A stretch of DNA of 64,000 nucleotides from Pseudomonas paraversuta (GTDB lineage Bacteria; Pseudomonadota; Gammaproteobacteria; Pseudomonadales; Pseudomonadaceae): NCBI RefSeq assembly GCF_904063065.1, contig NZ_CAJFCL010000003.1, positions 186,001-250,000 on the forward strand. Direction: 5' to 3'. The translations under genes and the position numbers were made by a program. Below the pieces are notes generated by a model. It did not search any database. It was given only the letters and a program-made list of their open reading frames with translations, and had not been told where the DNA came from. Shown here piece by piece: positions 26,074 to 35,536 of this stretch. How positions within the stretch are numbered: position 1 is the first letter of the stretch; every line of letters begins with the position of its first letter.

Positions 26074-27364
26074 GGAAGAACTCCAGCATAGCGTCAGCGT
26101 TGACACGGTAGTTGAGGTTGCCGCAATGGCCACCATACGGGTAGACCGTCAGGCGATTGCCGAAGGTTTTACGCAAAAATCCAAGATCGCCAGGCCCCAG
26201 GATGATGTCGTCAGCGTTATGCATGACGGAGATCTTCGGGCTGTTTTGCAGATAATCCTTGAGCGCGTACAGACTGACCTGATCGATCAGTTGCAACAGG
26301 CTGCCGCCATCAGTCCTGGCGCGCCACATCGGGATCACCTGCTCTGTGAGATAGCAGTCGAAGTCGCATTGCAGCGAGCGCTTGAGGAACGGTGTGAGGC
26401 TGGTGCCTTCGGTGATCGGATAGTTCGGCGGGGTAATCAGTCCGCGGCGGTTGATCAGGTCCGAGGTGAACACGATGTCGGCCGATGCGAAGCGGAACAT
26501 AGTGCCGATCAGCATTGCCATCTGTTCGTTGGTCAGGCGTTCCTTGGAGTTCTGCAGGTCGTAGACCAGGGCGGCATTTATATCGACATAGCCTTTTTGC
26601 TGGAAGTAGCGGGTCAGTTTGTTCAGCAGCAATTCATAGAAAGTGGTGCTGTTGTTGATGCCTTTAACCTCGGTCTGCACCAGCTTGTCGAGGTTGCTGA
26701 TGGAGGTGTAGAGATTGACCGGCGGGTTAAGCAGCAACACTTTTTTGAAGTTGAAGGTTTTTCGGGTCTCATCCAGATGGCTGACGAACGCTGCATCCAG
26801 CGCTCCCAGGCTGTAGCCGGCCAGGTAGTAGTCGGTGACCGGGACGTTAGCCTGCTGCGCACGCACGGCCTGCATTACCCGATACAAATCTTCGGCATCG
26901 TACTGGCTGATGCCCGGGGTGGCATAGCGTGAGGCGGCGCTCATAAAGTCATAGCTGGTCGGCGATGACAGTTGCACCACATGGTAGCCGGCCTTGTAGA
27001 AGAGCTTTTTCAGGAACTCGTTGAGGCTGCTGTCATAGGGCGCGCCGGTGCCTGCAATCAGAAACATCAGCGGGGCCGGATGATCCTGTTTGGCCATGCG
27101 ATAGGAGAGCTTTTTTACTGCCCAGAAGTTGGCGGGCAAGGTGAACTCGCGTTCAGGGCGCAGCTTGAGGCTGTAATCCGACTGGTTGATATCGTCATCG
27201 TCCGGAAGCAGCGGACGCATTTCCGGAGGTGTAGTCGCAATTGTGGCTTCGAATGGGTTGGTCAGGGGGTAGCCATAGGTGGCGGGGTCAACATCGACCG
27301 CCTGTGCGGACGCACTCAATAAAAGGCCGCAGAGCAAGGCGGCGAAAGGCAGAGAACGAAGCAT
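26066..27364 (-). CDS. Secreted alpha/beta-hydrolase-fold protein coupled to mlaA
   Basis: 432 residues with a signal peptide ending SAQA at about residue 22, so it is periplasmic. The nucleophile elbow YLAGYSLGALDA contains Ser185. A later HNADDIILGPGDLGFL supplies candidate acids, and YGGHCGNLNY supplies the catalytic-type His near the C terminus, so the Ser-Asp-His triad appears intact. An FLIAGTGAPYDS segment near residue 102 is a plausible oxyanion region. No specific family name is certain; relatives are often left as conserved hypothetical proteins. Its stop overlaps the mlaA start by 8 bp, so the pair is translationally coupled and a lipid substrate is a reasonable guess. Confidence 0.87.
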   Translation of the reverse strand: MLRSLPFAALLCGLLLSASAQAVDVDPATYGYPLTNPFEATIATTPPEMRPLLPDDDDINQSDYSLKLRPEREFTLPANFWAVKKLSYRMAKQDHPAPLMFLIAGTGAPYDSSLNEFLKKLFYKAGYHVVQLSSPTSYDFMSAASRYATPGISQYDAEDLYRVMQAVRAQQANVPVTDYYLAGYSLGALDAAFVSHLDETRKTFNFKKVLLLNPPVNLYTSISNLDKLVQTEVKGINNSTTFYELLLNKLTRYFQQKGYVDINAALVYDLQNSKERLTNEQMAMLIGTMFRFASADIVFTSDLINRRGLITPPNYPITEGTSLTPFLKRSLQCDFDCYLTEQVIPMWRARTDGGSLLQLIDQVSLYALKDYLQNSPKISVMHNADDIILGPGDLGFLRKTFGNRLTVYPYGGHCGNLNYRVNADAMLEFFRG

Positions 27365-27594
27365 GGAGACTATCCCTAAGAAGGTGCGCAGAAGATTCGC
27401 AGGCTATGACCACAGGGCTACCGTCAAAGTGCCATGGAGCAGCACGATTAAATCCCCGATTCCGTTTAGAGCAGGCAAAAAGCTAGCAGACGATACACGT
27501 TGAATGACTTTAGTGAACAGATATCTGATTGCAAGGCTTGCATACAGAAGAGGGGAGATTAAGCTGGGCGCCGTTTTGCCTCTTGGAGTTTTTT

Positions 27595-27954
27595 ATGCGT
27601 GCTCGTATGCCGTTGATCTTGCTGCTTCCCGTCCTGGCTCTTTGGCTGGCTGCCAGTTATGGCCTGCGCTATGGCTTTATGGAAGACTCGCAATGGGTCG
27701 GGACCTGTGTTGCAGAGGCGGCGCGCTGGGAGTGCCAGTTGCGGGCGAATATGGGTTGGCTGATTCATTTCCGGGTGCTGGGCTGGGTAGCTGTGGCCAC
27801 CTCGGTGATCGCATTTTTTGTTCGCGGGCGGGTTGGCAGTGCGCTGGCAGTTTTGGCCTTGCTGTTCGGGTTTCCTGCGCTGGCGCTGTATAACGCCAGC
27901 CTGGCGGTGTTCGCCGTGGTGATCGCGGGGTTGCGCCTGGTCAGGGCGCGCTAG
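27595..27954 (+). CDS. Small membrane protein of unknown function
   Basis: 119 residues from the ATG at 27595, with TTGGAG about 8 nt upstream; a longer in-frame start at 27529 has no ribosome site. There are four hydrophobic segments: about 5-20, 50-70, 77-92 and 95-113. Two cysteines, in WVGTCVAEAARWECQLR, probably face the periplasm between the first and second helices. I do not recognise the family. It is transcribed alone toward the GH17 gene. Confidence 0.78.
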   Translation: MRARMPLILLLPVLALWLAASYGLRYGFMEDSQWVGTCVAEAARWECQLRANMGWLIHFRVLGWVAVATSVIAFFVRGRVGSALAVLALLFGFPALALYNASLAVFAVVIAGLRLVRAR

Positions 27955-27966
27955 GCGCCTGAACCG

Positions 27967-28007
27967 TCGCGGGCAAGCACACTTTGTAGAAGCTTGCCTG
28001 CCCGCGA
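27967..28007. repeat. REP-like hairpin between convergent genes
   Basis: TCGCGGGCAAGC and GCTTGCCTGCCCGCGA pair around about 13 bp. It may serve both genes as a terminator. Confidence 0.7.
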
Positions 28008-28021
28008 TCCGTTGCAGATTT

Positions 28022-29569
28022 TCAGCGAATCCTGAGACTGCGCCACAGCGCCGCTACCATCAATACGCAGACCAGTGCCCAGCCCCAGGCCTGTTGATTA
28101 TCAAGACCTTCGCGATATAGCTGTATCGGTATCCCGGCGCCAATGATAAATGCCAGCAGGCCCAGCTCCCGGCGCGGGCCCCGTACCGGACGCAACAGAT
28201 AAACCAGTGCAGGCAGCAGCAGTGTAGCACTCGGGAAGCTGCGATAGCGCGGTTCGAAAACCAGCCCCAGCATCATCACGGCTCCGGCGAAGCCCGCGGC
28301 GGCAAGCCACCATCCGGCCCGGCGTTCCAGCACATTGAACAGGCGCTCGCGCCAGCCATCCTTTTGACCCAGGGCCAAAGCGCCATGGGTCAATACGATG
28401 AGATTCAAGCCGAGCAGAATGCCTGCCCATAGCCATTCTCCGGCGTAACGGCTGGTGACCGAAGCCAGTTCGGCCCATGCCACGACGCTGCAACCCGCAA
28501 TAGCGCCCAGGGCCGGCAGCAGCAGGGCAGAGCGAGTGCTGCGAGCCCGCCCGCCAACCACCAGGGTGCTTAAGAACAGTGCCACACCAAGTCCCAGCCA
28601 GACGGGCCAGTGCGGAAGGTTGGACACAGGCCCGGCCAGAATGCCCTTGTCCTGGCGATCGGCATCAAACAAGCCCCAGTAGCCGCCGACAGCGCCTTCG
28701 CTGCCGCGCTTCCAGGGCTGGTCGAAGGCTTCGATAAGGTTGTACTTCCAGCCATTCTGTTCCGCTTGATTGACGAAGCCACGGATGAATTTGGCCTCGT
28801 TGACCCGGCTCGGCAGGGCGGTCTCACGCTGGCGTCCTTCGCTTGGCCAGCCGGTTTCGCCAATCAGGATATCTTTGGGCGCGAACTTGTTGCCGAACAC
28901 CTGGCGAATCTGCGCCACATGCTTCACTGCCTGGTCGATGCCTGCAGGGTCATCTTCCCAATAAGGCAGTAGATGGATGGTCAGGTAGTCCACGGCCGGG
29001 GCAATTTCCGGATGTTGCAGCCAGAACTCCCAGACATCGGCGTAGGTAACGGGTTGCTTGATCTGGCTTTTGACCTGATTGATCAGCTTGACCAGTTGTG
29101 GCGCGGTGACTTCTTTGCGCAGCAAGGCTTCGTTGCCGACGATCACAGACGTGACCACGTCCGGGTTGGCATTGGCCGAGGCAATCAGTGCCTTCACTTC
29201 TTCGGCGGTCGCTTGCGCATTGCTGCTCACCCACGCCCCCATCATCAGCTTCAAGCCGTGCTTGCGTGCCAGTTCGGGCAGTTGTTCAAGGCCTGTCTGG
29301 GAGTAGGTGCGAAGGCATTCGAAGCGGGTGGCCAGCAATGCCAGATCCGCGTCCATCCGCTCAACCCGTGGCACGAAGGGCTGGTCGAACGGCGACTGAT
29401 CCTTGTCAAACGGGGTGTAAGACGCACATTGCAGTTTGTGGGTCGGGGTGGCGGCATCGGGCAAGATCACCGGTTGGCCAAGGCCGTACCAGAAACCGGC
29501 AATGGCAAACACGCCCAGTACACAGGCGAACAGATAAGGCAGGACGGGGGAGCGGGCAGTCGCGGACAT
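28022..29569 (-). CDS. GH17-domain membrane protein (beta-glucan synthase-like, NdvB-related)
   Basis: 515 residues from the ATG at 29569; an in-frame start at 29647 would add a basic leader before the first helix. After one N-terminal membrane helix comes a periplasmic glycoside-hydrolase family 17 domain of about 260 residues, with the acid/base Glu in VIVGNEALL and the nucleophile Glu in LIGETGWPSEG. The C-terminal 190 residues contain about seven membrane helices. NdvB proteins fuse a similar domain to a GT2 glycosyltransferase; no GT2 motif (DxD, QxxRW) is seen here. The likely role is transglycosylation or trimming of periplasmic beta-glucans. Confidence 0.85.
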   Translation of the reverse strand: MSATARSPVLPYLFACVLGVFAIAGFWYGLGQPVILPDAATPTHKLQCASYTPFDKDQSPFDQPFVPRVERMDADLALLATRFECLRTYSQTGLEQLPELARKHGLKLMMGAWVSSNAQATAEEVKALIASANANPDVVTSVIVGNEALLRKEVTAPQLVKLINQVKSQIKQPVTYADVWEFWLQHPEIAPAVDYLTIHLLPYWEDDPAGIDQAVKHVAQIRQVFGNKFAPKDILIGETGWPSEGRQRETALPSRVNEAKFIRGFVNQAEQNGWKYNLIEAFDQPWKRGSEGAVGGYWGLFDADRQDKGILAGPVSNLPHWPVWLGLGVALFLSTLVVGGRARSTRSALLLPALGAIAGCSVVAWAELASVTSRYAGEWLWAGILLGLNLIVLTHGALALGQKDGWRERLFNVLERRAGWWLAAAGFAGAVMMLGLVFEPRYRSFPSATLLLPALVYLLRPVRGPRRELGLLAFIIGAGIPIQLYREGLDNQQAWGWALVCVLMVAALWRSLRIR

Positions 29570-29821
29570 GGTCAGGCCGTATGGGAGCAAAGCCGCGCAT
29601 CTTACCTGCAATTGGAGGGCGTAGCGCGCCCGGTAAAGTTTGGACATGTAACCCTTGATGGCATCCCGCTATTCAATGGGGGTTCCTGTTGCCGCAGTGC
29701 GGTCGATGTCGTTAGCGGGTGCCTGGGGGTCGTCGTCAGAGCAGGCCGGCGAACGGGCGGGGTTGATTATCGAGGGGCATATTGGGTCGGGGTGCAGGGC
29801 GGGCCCTGAAATAGTTGATGT

Positions 29822-29841
29822 GGCCCGGCACTCGTCGGGCC
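29822..29841 (+). promoter_or_regulatory. Leader hairpin upstream of betX
   Basis: GGCCCG / CGGGCC around an 8-base loop, ending 21 bp before the betX start codon. Without a T-run it is not a terminator. A role in message stability or translation is possible. Confidence 0.35.
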
Positions 29842-29862
29842 CTGCACTGCGGGGAATCACTA

Positions 29863-30717
29863 ATGAAGATGCGACGAATTTTGAGCGCGGGAGCTGCCTT
29901 GGTGCTGGCGATGAGTGCGGGGCTGGCGAACGCCCAGAGCAAGCCGACGCTCAATATTGGCTATGTTGACGGCTGGTCCGACAGCGTGGCGACCACCCAT
30001 GTAGCGGCTGAAGTGATCAAGCAGAAGCTGGGCTATGACGTGAAGCTGATGCCGGTCGCCACCGGGATCATGTGGCAGGGCGTAGCGACGGGCAAGCTGG
30101 ATGCCATGTTGTCGGCCTGGTTGCCGGTTACCCACGGCGAGTACTGGGCCAAGAACAAGGACAAGGTTGTCGATTACGGGCCTAATTTTAAAGACGCAAA
30201 AATTGGTCTGATCGTGCCTGAGTATGTGGCAGCCAAGTCCATTGCCGACCTCAAGGACGATGCCGGTTATAAAAAGAAAATCGTCGGCATTGATGCAGGA
30301 TCCGGCGTCATGCTCAAAACCGACGAGGCGATCAAGGACTACGGGCTGGACTATAAACTGCAGGCCAGTTCCGGGGCTGCCATGACCTCGGAGCTGGGTC
30401 GCGCTTACGCTAAAAACGAGCCGATCGTCGTCACTGGCTGGGTGCCGCACTGGATGTTTGCCAAGTGGAAACTGCGCTTCCTGGATGATCCGAAAGGTGT
30501 GTATGGCGCTGCGGAAACAGTCAACAGCATCGGCAGCAAAGAGCTGGACAACAAAGCCCCTGAAGTTGCGGCCTTTTTGAAAAAATTTGCCTGGAACTCC
30601 AAAGACGAGATTGGCGAGGTAATGCTGGCCATTCAGGAGGGCGCAAAACCTGAAGCAGCGGCAAAAGAGTGGGTCGCCAAGCACCCTGAGCGGGTTGCCG
30701 AATGGACCGCTAAATAA
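29863..30717 (+). CDS. betX: Glycine betaine-binding periplasmic protein (orphan binding protein BetX)
   Basis: 284 residues from the ATG at 29863, with GGGGA about 9 nt upstream. The signal peptide ends LANA at about residue 25. The body is of the OpuAC quaternary-amine-binding type, with Trp/Tyr-rich pocket segments GYVDGWSDSV, MLSAWLPVTHGEYW and VTGWVPHWMFAKW that fit the aromatic cage for a trimethylammonium group. No permease or ATPase gene is adjacent. In P. aeruginosa the orphan binding proteins CaiX, BetX and CbcX share the CbcWV core transporter, and the DUF485-actP neighbours here match the betX position as I recall it. Its own terminator follows. Confidence 0.9.
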   Translation: MKMRRILSAGAALVLAMSAGLANAQSKPTLNIGYVDGWSDSVATTHVAAEVIKQKLGYDVKLMPVATGIMWQGVATGKLDAMLSAWLPVTHGEYWAKNKDKVVDYGPNFKDAKIGLIVPEYVAAKSIADLKDDAGYKKKIVGIDAGSGVMLKTDEAIKDYGLDYKLQASSGAAMTSELGRAYAKNEPIVVTGWVPHWMFAKWKLRFLDDPKGVYGAAETVNSIGSKELDNKAPEVAAFLKKFAWNSKDEIGEVMLAIQEGAKPEAAAKEWVAKHPERVAEWTAK

Positions 30718-30747
30718 ACACGAGGTGTCTAGCTCGCAGCACACAAG

Positions 30748-30777
30748 ACCGTTTGGTGTTTACACCAAGCGGTTTTT
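30748..30777 (+). terminator. Intrinsic terminator after betX
   Basis: The stem ACCGTTTGGTG / CACCAAGCGGT is followed by a TTTTTG run, 30 bp after the betX stop. Confidence 0.92.
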
Positions 30778-30940
30778 GCATATCCGGGGTTCGGCGCGGC
30801 TGCACATCGTCCTTGCAGACTAGAGAAACCGGGGCCTTGAGCGAATCTGGCGCTCTACTACTAAAGTCGTCTGGAATTGAATTTGAAGCCCCCTAATAGT
30901 GAAAACGTTCCATCTCATCTGTGCTGCGAGGACAAAAATA

Positions 30941-31252
30941 ATGAACGACAGCATTTACCTCTCTATTCAAAACAGTCCGCTCTTCAAGGAGCTGGTTAGA
31001 AAAAGAGAACGCTTCGCCTGGATACTCTCGGCAATCATGCTCGGGTTGTACGCCATCTTTATCCTGTTGATTGCTTATGGGTCACACATCATGGGGGCCA
31101 AACTAAGCCCCGGTTCGTCCATCACCTGGGGGATACCTATCGGCGTGGGGCTGATTGTTTCGGCTTTTATTCTGACTGGCATCTATGTGCACCGGGCCAA
31201 TGGCGAATTTGATGACCTGAACAATGCAATTCTCAAGGAGGCGGGGCAATGA
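30941..31252 (+). CDS. DUF485 small membrane protein (YjcH-type)
   Basis: 103 residues from the ATG at 30941, which has GAGGA about 9 nt upstream. Two membrane helices (about 27-48 and 63-85) and a charged N terminus with [13 protein letters not shown] are typical of DUF485. The gene overlaps actP by 4 bp (ATGA). YjcH-type proteins are almost always encoded directly before an acetate-type sodium/solute symporter and are thought to be an accessory subunit, though their exact role is not settled. Confidence 0.92.
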   Translation: MNDSIYLSIQNSPLFKELVRKRERFAWILSAIMLGLYAIFILLIAYGSHIMGAKLSPGSSITWGIPIGVGLIVSAFILTGIYVHRANGEFDDLNNAILKEAGQ

Positions 31253-32907
31253 TCGGGCGTCTACTGGCAACACTGGGCGTTGCTGCCCTGGCCCCTGGCG
31301 TCTGGGCAGCCGAAGCCTTGACCGGGGAAGTTCAAAAACAGCCGCTGAACATTTCGGCGATCATTATGTTTGTCCTGTTTGTCGGGGCAACGCTATGCAT
31401 TACTTATTGGGCTTCCAAGCGCAATAAATCGGCAGCGGACTATTATGCTGCCGGTGGCAAAATCACCGGTTTCCAGAACGGCCTGGCGATTGCGGGCGAC
31501 TATATGTCTGCCGCCTCCTTTCTGGGTATTTCCGCGCTGGTTTACACCTCTGGCTACGACGGTCTGATCTATTCCATCGGCTTCCTTGTGGGTTGGCCAA
31601 TCATTCTGTTCCTGATTGCGGAACGTCTGCGTAACCTGGGCAAATACACCTTTGCCGATGTGGCCTCCTATCGATTGGGCCAGGCCCAGATTCGCTCCCT
31701 GTCGGCCTGTGGCTCGCTGGTGGTGGTGGCGTTTTATCTGATTGCGCAAATGGTGGGGGCGGGCAAGCTGATTCAGTTGCTGTTCGGTCTGGACTACCAC
31801 GTTGCGGTGATTCTGGTTGGCATCCTGATGTGCCTGTACGTGTTGTTCGGCGGCATGCTGGCGACCACCTGGGTACAGATCATCAAGGCAGTTCTGCTGT
31901 TGTCGGGTGCAACGTTCATGGCCGTAATGGTGATGAAGCACGTTAACTTTGACTTCAACTCGCTGTTTGCCGAAGCCGTCAAGGTTCACCCTAAAGGCGA
32001 GGCGATCATGAGCCCCGGTGGCTTGGTGACGGATCCGATTTCGGCATTCTCCCTCGGGCTGGCGCTGATGTTCGGTACTGCAGGTCTGCCCCATATCCTG
32101 ATGCGCTTCTTCACCGTCAGTGATGCGAAGGAAGCCCGTAAAAGCGTGCTCTACGCGACCGGCTTTATCGGCTACTTCTATATCCTGACGTTCATTATCG
32201 GCTTCGGCGCGATTCTGCTGGTGAGCACCAACCCTGCCTTCAAGGACGCGGCCGGTGCCTTGCTGGGCGGCAACAACATGGCGGCCGTGCATCTGGCCGA
32301 TGCAGTGGGCGGCAGTATCTTCCTGGGCTTTATCTCGGCAGTGGCCTTTGCCACCATCCTGGCCGTGGTTGCGGGCTTGACCCTGGCAGGTGCTTCGGCG
32401 GTGTCCCATGACCTGTATGCCAGTGTGATCAAGAAAGGCAAAGCCAACGACAAGGATGAAATCCGCGTTTCGAAAATCACTACCGTAATCCTCGGCGTGC
32501 TGGCGATTGGCTTGGGTATTTTGTTCGAAAGCCAGAACATCGCGTTCATGGTGGGCCTGGCATTCTCCATCGCTGCCAGTTGTAACTTCCCGGTACTGCT
32601 GCTTTCCATGTACTGGAAAAACCTGACCACCCGCGGTGCAATGATTGGCGGCTGGATGGGGCTGGTCAGTGCTGTTGGCCTGATGATTCTGGGTCCGACC
32701 ATTTGGGTGCAGATCCTGCATCATGAAAAAGCCATCTTCCCTTACGAGTACCCGGCGTTGTTCTCGATGATCATCGCGTTCGCGGGTATCTGGTTCTTCT
32801 CCATCACCGACAAGTCCAAGGCGGCAGAGAAAGAGCGTGCACTGTTCTTCCCGCAATTTGTACGGTCTCAGACCGGTCTGGGGGCGAGCGGGGCGGTGGA
32901 TCATTGA
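31249..32907 (+). CDS. actP: Cation/acetate symporter ActP
   Basis: 552 residues, about 14 membrane helices. The N terminus carries a signal-like segment ending GVWA. Sodium-solute-symporter family (SSS) features include [20 protein letters not shown], then [15 protein letters not shown], near residues 60-100, and [20 protein letters not shown] near 380, both conserved in acetate permeases. It imports acetate and related short-chain acids with a cation. Translation is coupled to the DUF485 gene. In pseudomonads such operons are commonly sigma54- or response-regulator-controlled; no clear -24/-12 site was found upstream here. Confidence 0.94.
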   Translation: MIGRLLATLGVAALAPGVWAAEALTGEVQKQPLNISAIIMFVLFVGATLCITYWASKRNKSAADYYAAGGKITGFQNGLAIAGDYMSAASFLGISALVYTSGYDGLIYSIGFLVGWPIILFLIAERLRNLGKYTFADVASYRLGQAQIRSLSACGSLVVVAFYLIAQMVGAGKLIQLLFGLDYHVAVILVGILMCLYVLFGGMLATTWVQIIKAVLLLSGATFMAVMVMKHVNFDFNSLFAEAVKVHPKGEAIMSPGGLVTDPISAFSLGLALMFGTAGLPHILMRFFTVSDAKEARKSVLYATGFIGYFYILTFIIGFGAILLVSTNPAFKDAAGALLGGNNMAAVHLADAVGGSIFLGFISAVAFATILAVVAGLTLAGASAVSHDLYASVIKKGKANDKDEIRVSKITTVILGVLAIGLGILFESQNIAFMVGLAFSIAASCNFPVLLLSMYWKNLTTRGAMIGGWMGLVSAVGLMILGPTIWVQILHHEKAIFPYEYPALFSMIIAFAGIWFFSITDKSKAAEKERALFFPQFVRSQTGLGASGAVDH

Positions 32908-32931
32908 TCCGCTATAAACGGCAGATGTAAA

Positions 32932-32964
32932 AAATCCCCCTGTCGCAAGACCGGGGGATTTTTG
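32932..32964 (+). terminator. Intrinsic terminator after actP
   Basis: ATCCCCC / GGGGGAT stem around a 12-base loop followed by TTTTTG. Confidence 0.9.
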
Positions 32965-33017
32965 TTTGTGTCGCTGTTCGGTGATGCGTAGGCGAGGGCT
33001 GTTGGTCGGCGCTTCAA

Positions 33018-33044
33018 GAGCTCGCGAGCAAGCTCGCTCCTGCA
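33018..33044. repeat. Single REP element
   Basis: AGCTCGCGAGCAAGCTCGCT with CCTGCA following: one copy of the GCAAGCTCGCTCCTGCA class, between actP and gltA terminators. Confidence 0.75.
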
Positions 33045-33073
33045 GGCAGGCAGTTACATTCGGCCCAAACTAA

Positions 33074-33109
33074 TACGGCCCCTGCTCTTATCAAGAGGCA
33101 GGGGCCGTA
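33074..33109 (-). terminator. Terminator after gltA
   Basis: TACGGCCCCTGCTCTT and AAGAGGCAGGGGCCGTA form a long, nearly perfect stem with an ATC loop, about 35 bp beyond the gltA stop. Confidence 0.85.
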
Positions 33110-33144
33110 TTGGCTGCAATCAGGACGCTATCGTGGGACAGGCC

Positions 33145-34434
33145 TTACTTGCGGTCTTCCAGCTTGGTAAGGTCACGCTGCTCGTAGCCGGTGTACAGCT
33201 GGCGCGGGCGGCCAATCTTGTACGGGCTGGAGAGCATTTCTTTCCAGTGCGAGATCCAGCCAACTGTACGCGACAGGGCGAAGATCACGGTGAACATGCT
33301 GGTTGGAATGCCGATCGCCTTGAGGATGATCCCCGAGTAGAAGTCGACGTTCGGGTACAGCGAGCGTTCGATGAAGTACGGGTCGGTCAGGGCGATCTCT
33401 TCCAGGCGCATGGCCAGTTCGAGTTGCGGATCGTTCTTGATGCCCAGCTCTTTGAGTACTTCGTCGCAGGTCTTCTTCATGACCGTGGCGCGCGGGTCGC
33501 GGTTTTTGTAAACCCGGTGACCGAAGCCCATCAGTTTGAACGGATCGTTCTTGTCCTTGGCCTTGGCGATGAATTTGTCGATGTTGGACACATCGCCAAT
33601 TTCGTCGAGCATGGTCAGCACGGCTTCGTTGGCGCCGCCGTGGGCAGGGCCCCACAGTGCAGCGATACCGGCAGCGATACAGGCGAACGGGTTGGCACCC
33701 GAAGAACCTGCCAGGCGTACGGTGGAGGTCGAAGCATTCTGTTCGTGGTCAGCGTGCAGGATAAAGATCTTATCCATTGCCTTGGCCAGTACCGGGCTGA
33801 TCGGTTTGATCTCGCACGGCGTGTTGAACATCATGTGCAGGAAGTTTTCGGCGTAGGTCAGGTCGTTACGCGGGTACATCATGGGTTGACCCATGGAGTA
33901 CTTGTAAACCATCGCTGCCAGGGTAGGCATCTTGGCAACCAGACGGATCGCGGAGATTTCGCGATGCTGCGGGTTATTGATGTCCAGGGAGTCGTGGTAG
34001 AAGGCCGAGAGGGCGCCGACTACACCGCACATGACCGCCATCGGGTGGGCGTCACGACGGAAGCCGTTGAAGAAGGTCTTCAACTGCTCGTGAACCATGG
34101 TGTGGTTCTTCACGGTGCTGACAAATTGAGCCTTCTGCTCTGCGGTCGGCAGTTCGCCGTTCAGCAGCAGGTAAGCTGTTTCAAGATAGTCAGAGTGTTC
34201 GGCCAGCTGTTCAATCGGGTAGCCGCGGTGCAGCAGGATACCGTTGTCACCATCAATATAGGTGATCTTCGACTCGCAAGATGCGGTCGACATAAAGCCA
34301 GGGTCAAATGTGAACCGGCCCGTGGCCGTAAGGCCTCGCACATCGATTACATCGGGACCCACGGTGCCAGTTAAAATGGGCAGCTCGACGGGGGCTGCGC
34401 CCTCGATGATCAACTGCGCTTTTTTGTCAGCCAT
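33145..34434 (-). CDS. gltA: Citrate synthase (type II)
   Basis: 429 residues, the normal length of the hexameric, NADH-sensitive Gram-negative enzyme. Catalytic regions are visible: His in [20 protein letters not shown] (about residue 267), His in the [12 protein letters not shown] segment (about 306), and the Asp in the [13 protein letters not shown] region, with [14 protein letters not shown] between. It condenses oxaloacetate with acetyl-CoA. The gene is divergent from the sdh-suc operon, so entry and lower half of the TCA cycle share one control region. Confidence 0.98.
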   Translation of the reverse strand: MADKKAQLIIEGAAPVELPILTGTVGPDVIDVRGLTATGRFTFDPGFMSTASCESKITYIDGDNGILLHRGYPIEQLAEHSDYLETAYLLLNGELPTAEQKAQFVSTVKNHTMVHEQLKTFFNGFRRDAHPMAVMCGVVGALSAFYHDSLDINNPQHREISAIRLVAKMPTLAAMVYKYSMGQPMMYPRNDLTYAENFLHMMFNTPCEIKPISPVLAKAMDKIFILHADHEQNASTSTVRLAGSSGANPFACIAAGIAALWGPAHGGANEAVLTMLDEIGDVSNIDKFIAKAKDKNDPFKLMGFGHRVYKNRDPRATVMKKTCDEVLKELGIKNDPQLELAMRLEEIALTDPYFIERSLYPNVDFYSGIILKAIGIPTSMFTVIFALSRTVGWISHWKEMLSSPYKIGRPRQLYTGYEQRDLTKLEDRK

Positions 34435-34492
34435 GTGGCCTCCTATTTATGCTTGAAATCATCAGACAGACCCCCCACGCAGGGCCCGCACC

Positions 34493-34520
34493 ACTATAGT
34501 GAGATAAATTCGAATGTCAA
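34493..34520 (-). promoter_or_regulatory. Sigma70-type promoter for gltA
   Basis: On the minus strand TTGACA, a 16-bp spacer, then TATAGT. Transcription would begin near 34486, about 50 nt before the gltA ATG. Confidence 0.7.
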
Positions 34521-34634
34521 TTTGCCTAAAGTCTTGCTGTACAAGGCTTTGAACCGCGATTTTTAGCGAATATCCCTGCCGTTTACGCCTTTTATGCCCG
34601 AAGCGCAATGCGCTATTAGGGGAAGGTGATTGCG

Positions 34635-34663
34635 TTGTCATTAGTGACCTAACTGTCTATACT
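34635..34663 (+). promoter_or_regulatory. Sigma70-type promoter for the sdh operon
   Basis: TTGTCA, a 17-bp spacer, then TATACT. Transcription would begin near 34670, leaving a leader of about 115 nt before sdhC. The whole gltA-sdhC gap (34435-34784) has no gene; the rest of it is AT-rich on the gltA side. Confidence 0.7.
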
Positions 34664-34784
34664 CGGCAGCCGACCGCCAGGGGCTTTTGGGCCTGTTTAG
34701 ATGGGGGTCGTCACTCCCGGGTGGTGGGTACCTGACCAGTGCACATCCCAACAAACTTGCCCTGATTGTTAGGGGCTCTTCAGT

Positions 34785-35171
34785 GTGAAAAAAGCCGTGA
34801 ATAGCCAACGACCTGTAAACCTAGACCTAAGGACCATCAAACTCCCCATCACCGGCGTTACGTCATTTCTGCACCGTGTATCGGGCATCATTCTTTTTCT
34901 CGGCCTGGGCTTCATGCTTTATGCATTGAGCAAATCCCTGGGTTCCGAAGAAGGTTTTGCCGAGGTGAAGGCATGCTTGACCAGCCCGCTGGCCAAATTC
35001 GTTGCGTGGGGCCTGCTCTCTGCCTTGCTGTATCACCTGGTTGCCGGTGTGCGCCACTTGATCATGGATATGGGCATCGGTGAGACGCTTGAAGGCGGCC
35101 GACTGGGCTCGAAAATCGTAATCGTCATTTCTGTAGTGATGATTGTTCTGGCGGGAGTTTGGATATGGTAA
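34785..35171 (+). CDS. sdhC: Succinate dehydrogenase cytochrome b556 subunit
   Basis: 128 residues. The start is GTG at 34785 with AGGGG about 9 nt upstream. Three membrane helices are visible; SALLYHLVAGVRHLIMDMG in the second contains the haem-ligand His of the family, and TSFLHRVSGIIL in the first holds the Ser/Arg of the quinone site. With SdhD it anchors the catalytic subunits and reduces ubiquinone. It overlaps sdhD by 7 bp. Confidence 0.96.
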   Translation: MKKAVNSQRPVNLDLRTIKLPITGVTSFLHRVSGIILFLGLGFMLYALSKSLGSEEGFAEVKACLTSPLAKFVAWGLLSALLYHLVAGVRHLIMDMGIGETLEGGRLGSKIVIVISVVMIVLAGVWIW

Positions 35172-35533
35172 CCAGCGTTACGAACCTGTCGCGTTCGGGC
35201 CTCTATGACTGGATGGCACAGCGTGTGTCTGCGGTTGTTCTAGCGGCTTATTTCATCTTCCTGATCGGATACCTCGTTGCGAACCCTGGCATTGGCTACG
35301 CCCAATGGCATGAGCTGTTCGCAAGCAACTGGATGCGTATCTTCAGCCTGCTGGCCCTTGTTGCACTGGGCGCACACGCCTGGGTAGGCATGTGGACCAT
35401 CGCGACCGACTACCTGACGCCAATGGCACTGGGCAAGTCCGCGACAGCAGTACGTTTCCTCTTCCAGGCAGTCTGCGGCGTTGCAATGTTCGCTTACTTC
35501 GTCTGGGGTGTGCAGATTCTTTGGGGTATCTGA
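35165..35533 (+). CDS. sdhD: Succinate dehydrogenase membrane anchor subunit
   Basis: 122 residues from the ATG at 35165, inside the end of sdhC. Three membrane helices; the GLYDWMAQRVSAVVLAAYF start and ALGAHAWVGMWTIATDYL segment, with the second haem-ligand His region, are typical. It completes the b-type haem and quinone site with SdhC. Confidence 0.95.
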   Translation: MVTSVTNLSRSGLYDWMAQRVSAVVLAAYFIFLIGYLVANPGIGYAQWHELFASNWMRIFSLLALVALGAHAWVGMWTIATDYLTPMALGKSATAVRFLFQAVCGVAMFAYFVWGVQILWGI

Positions 35534-35536
35534 TTC

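Noticed and set aside
27279..27503. 74-codon frame upstream of the small membrane gene
   Set aside because: It begins inside the antisense of the hydrolase gene and has no start signal; the region is better read as an intergenic promoter.
29822..29841. Riboswitch upstream of betX
   Set aside because: Only a single short hairpin is visible, with no conserved aptamer features; a glycine or betaine riboswitch is not supported.
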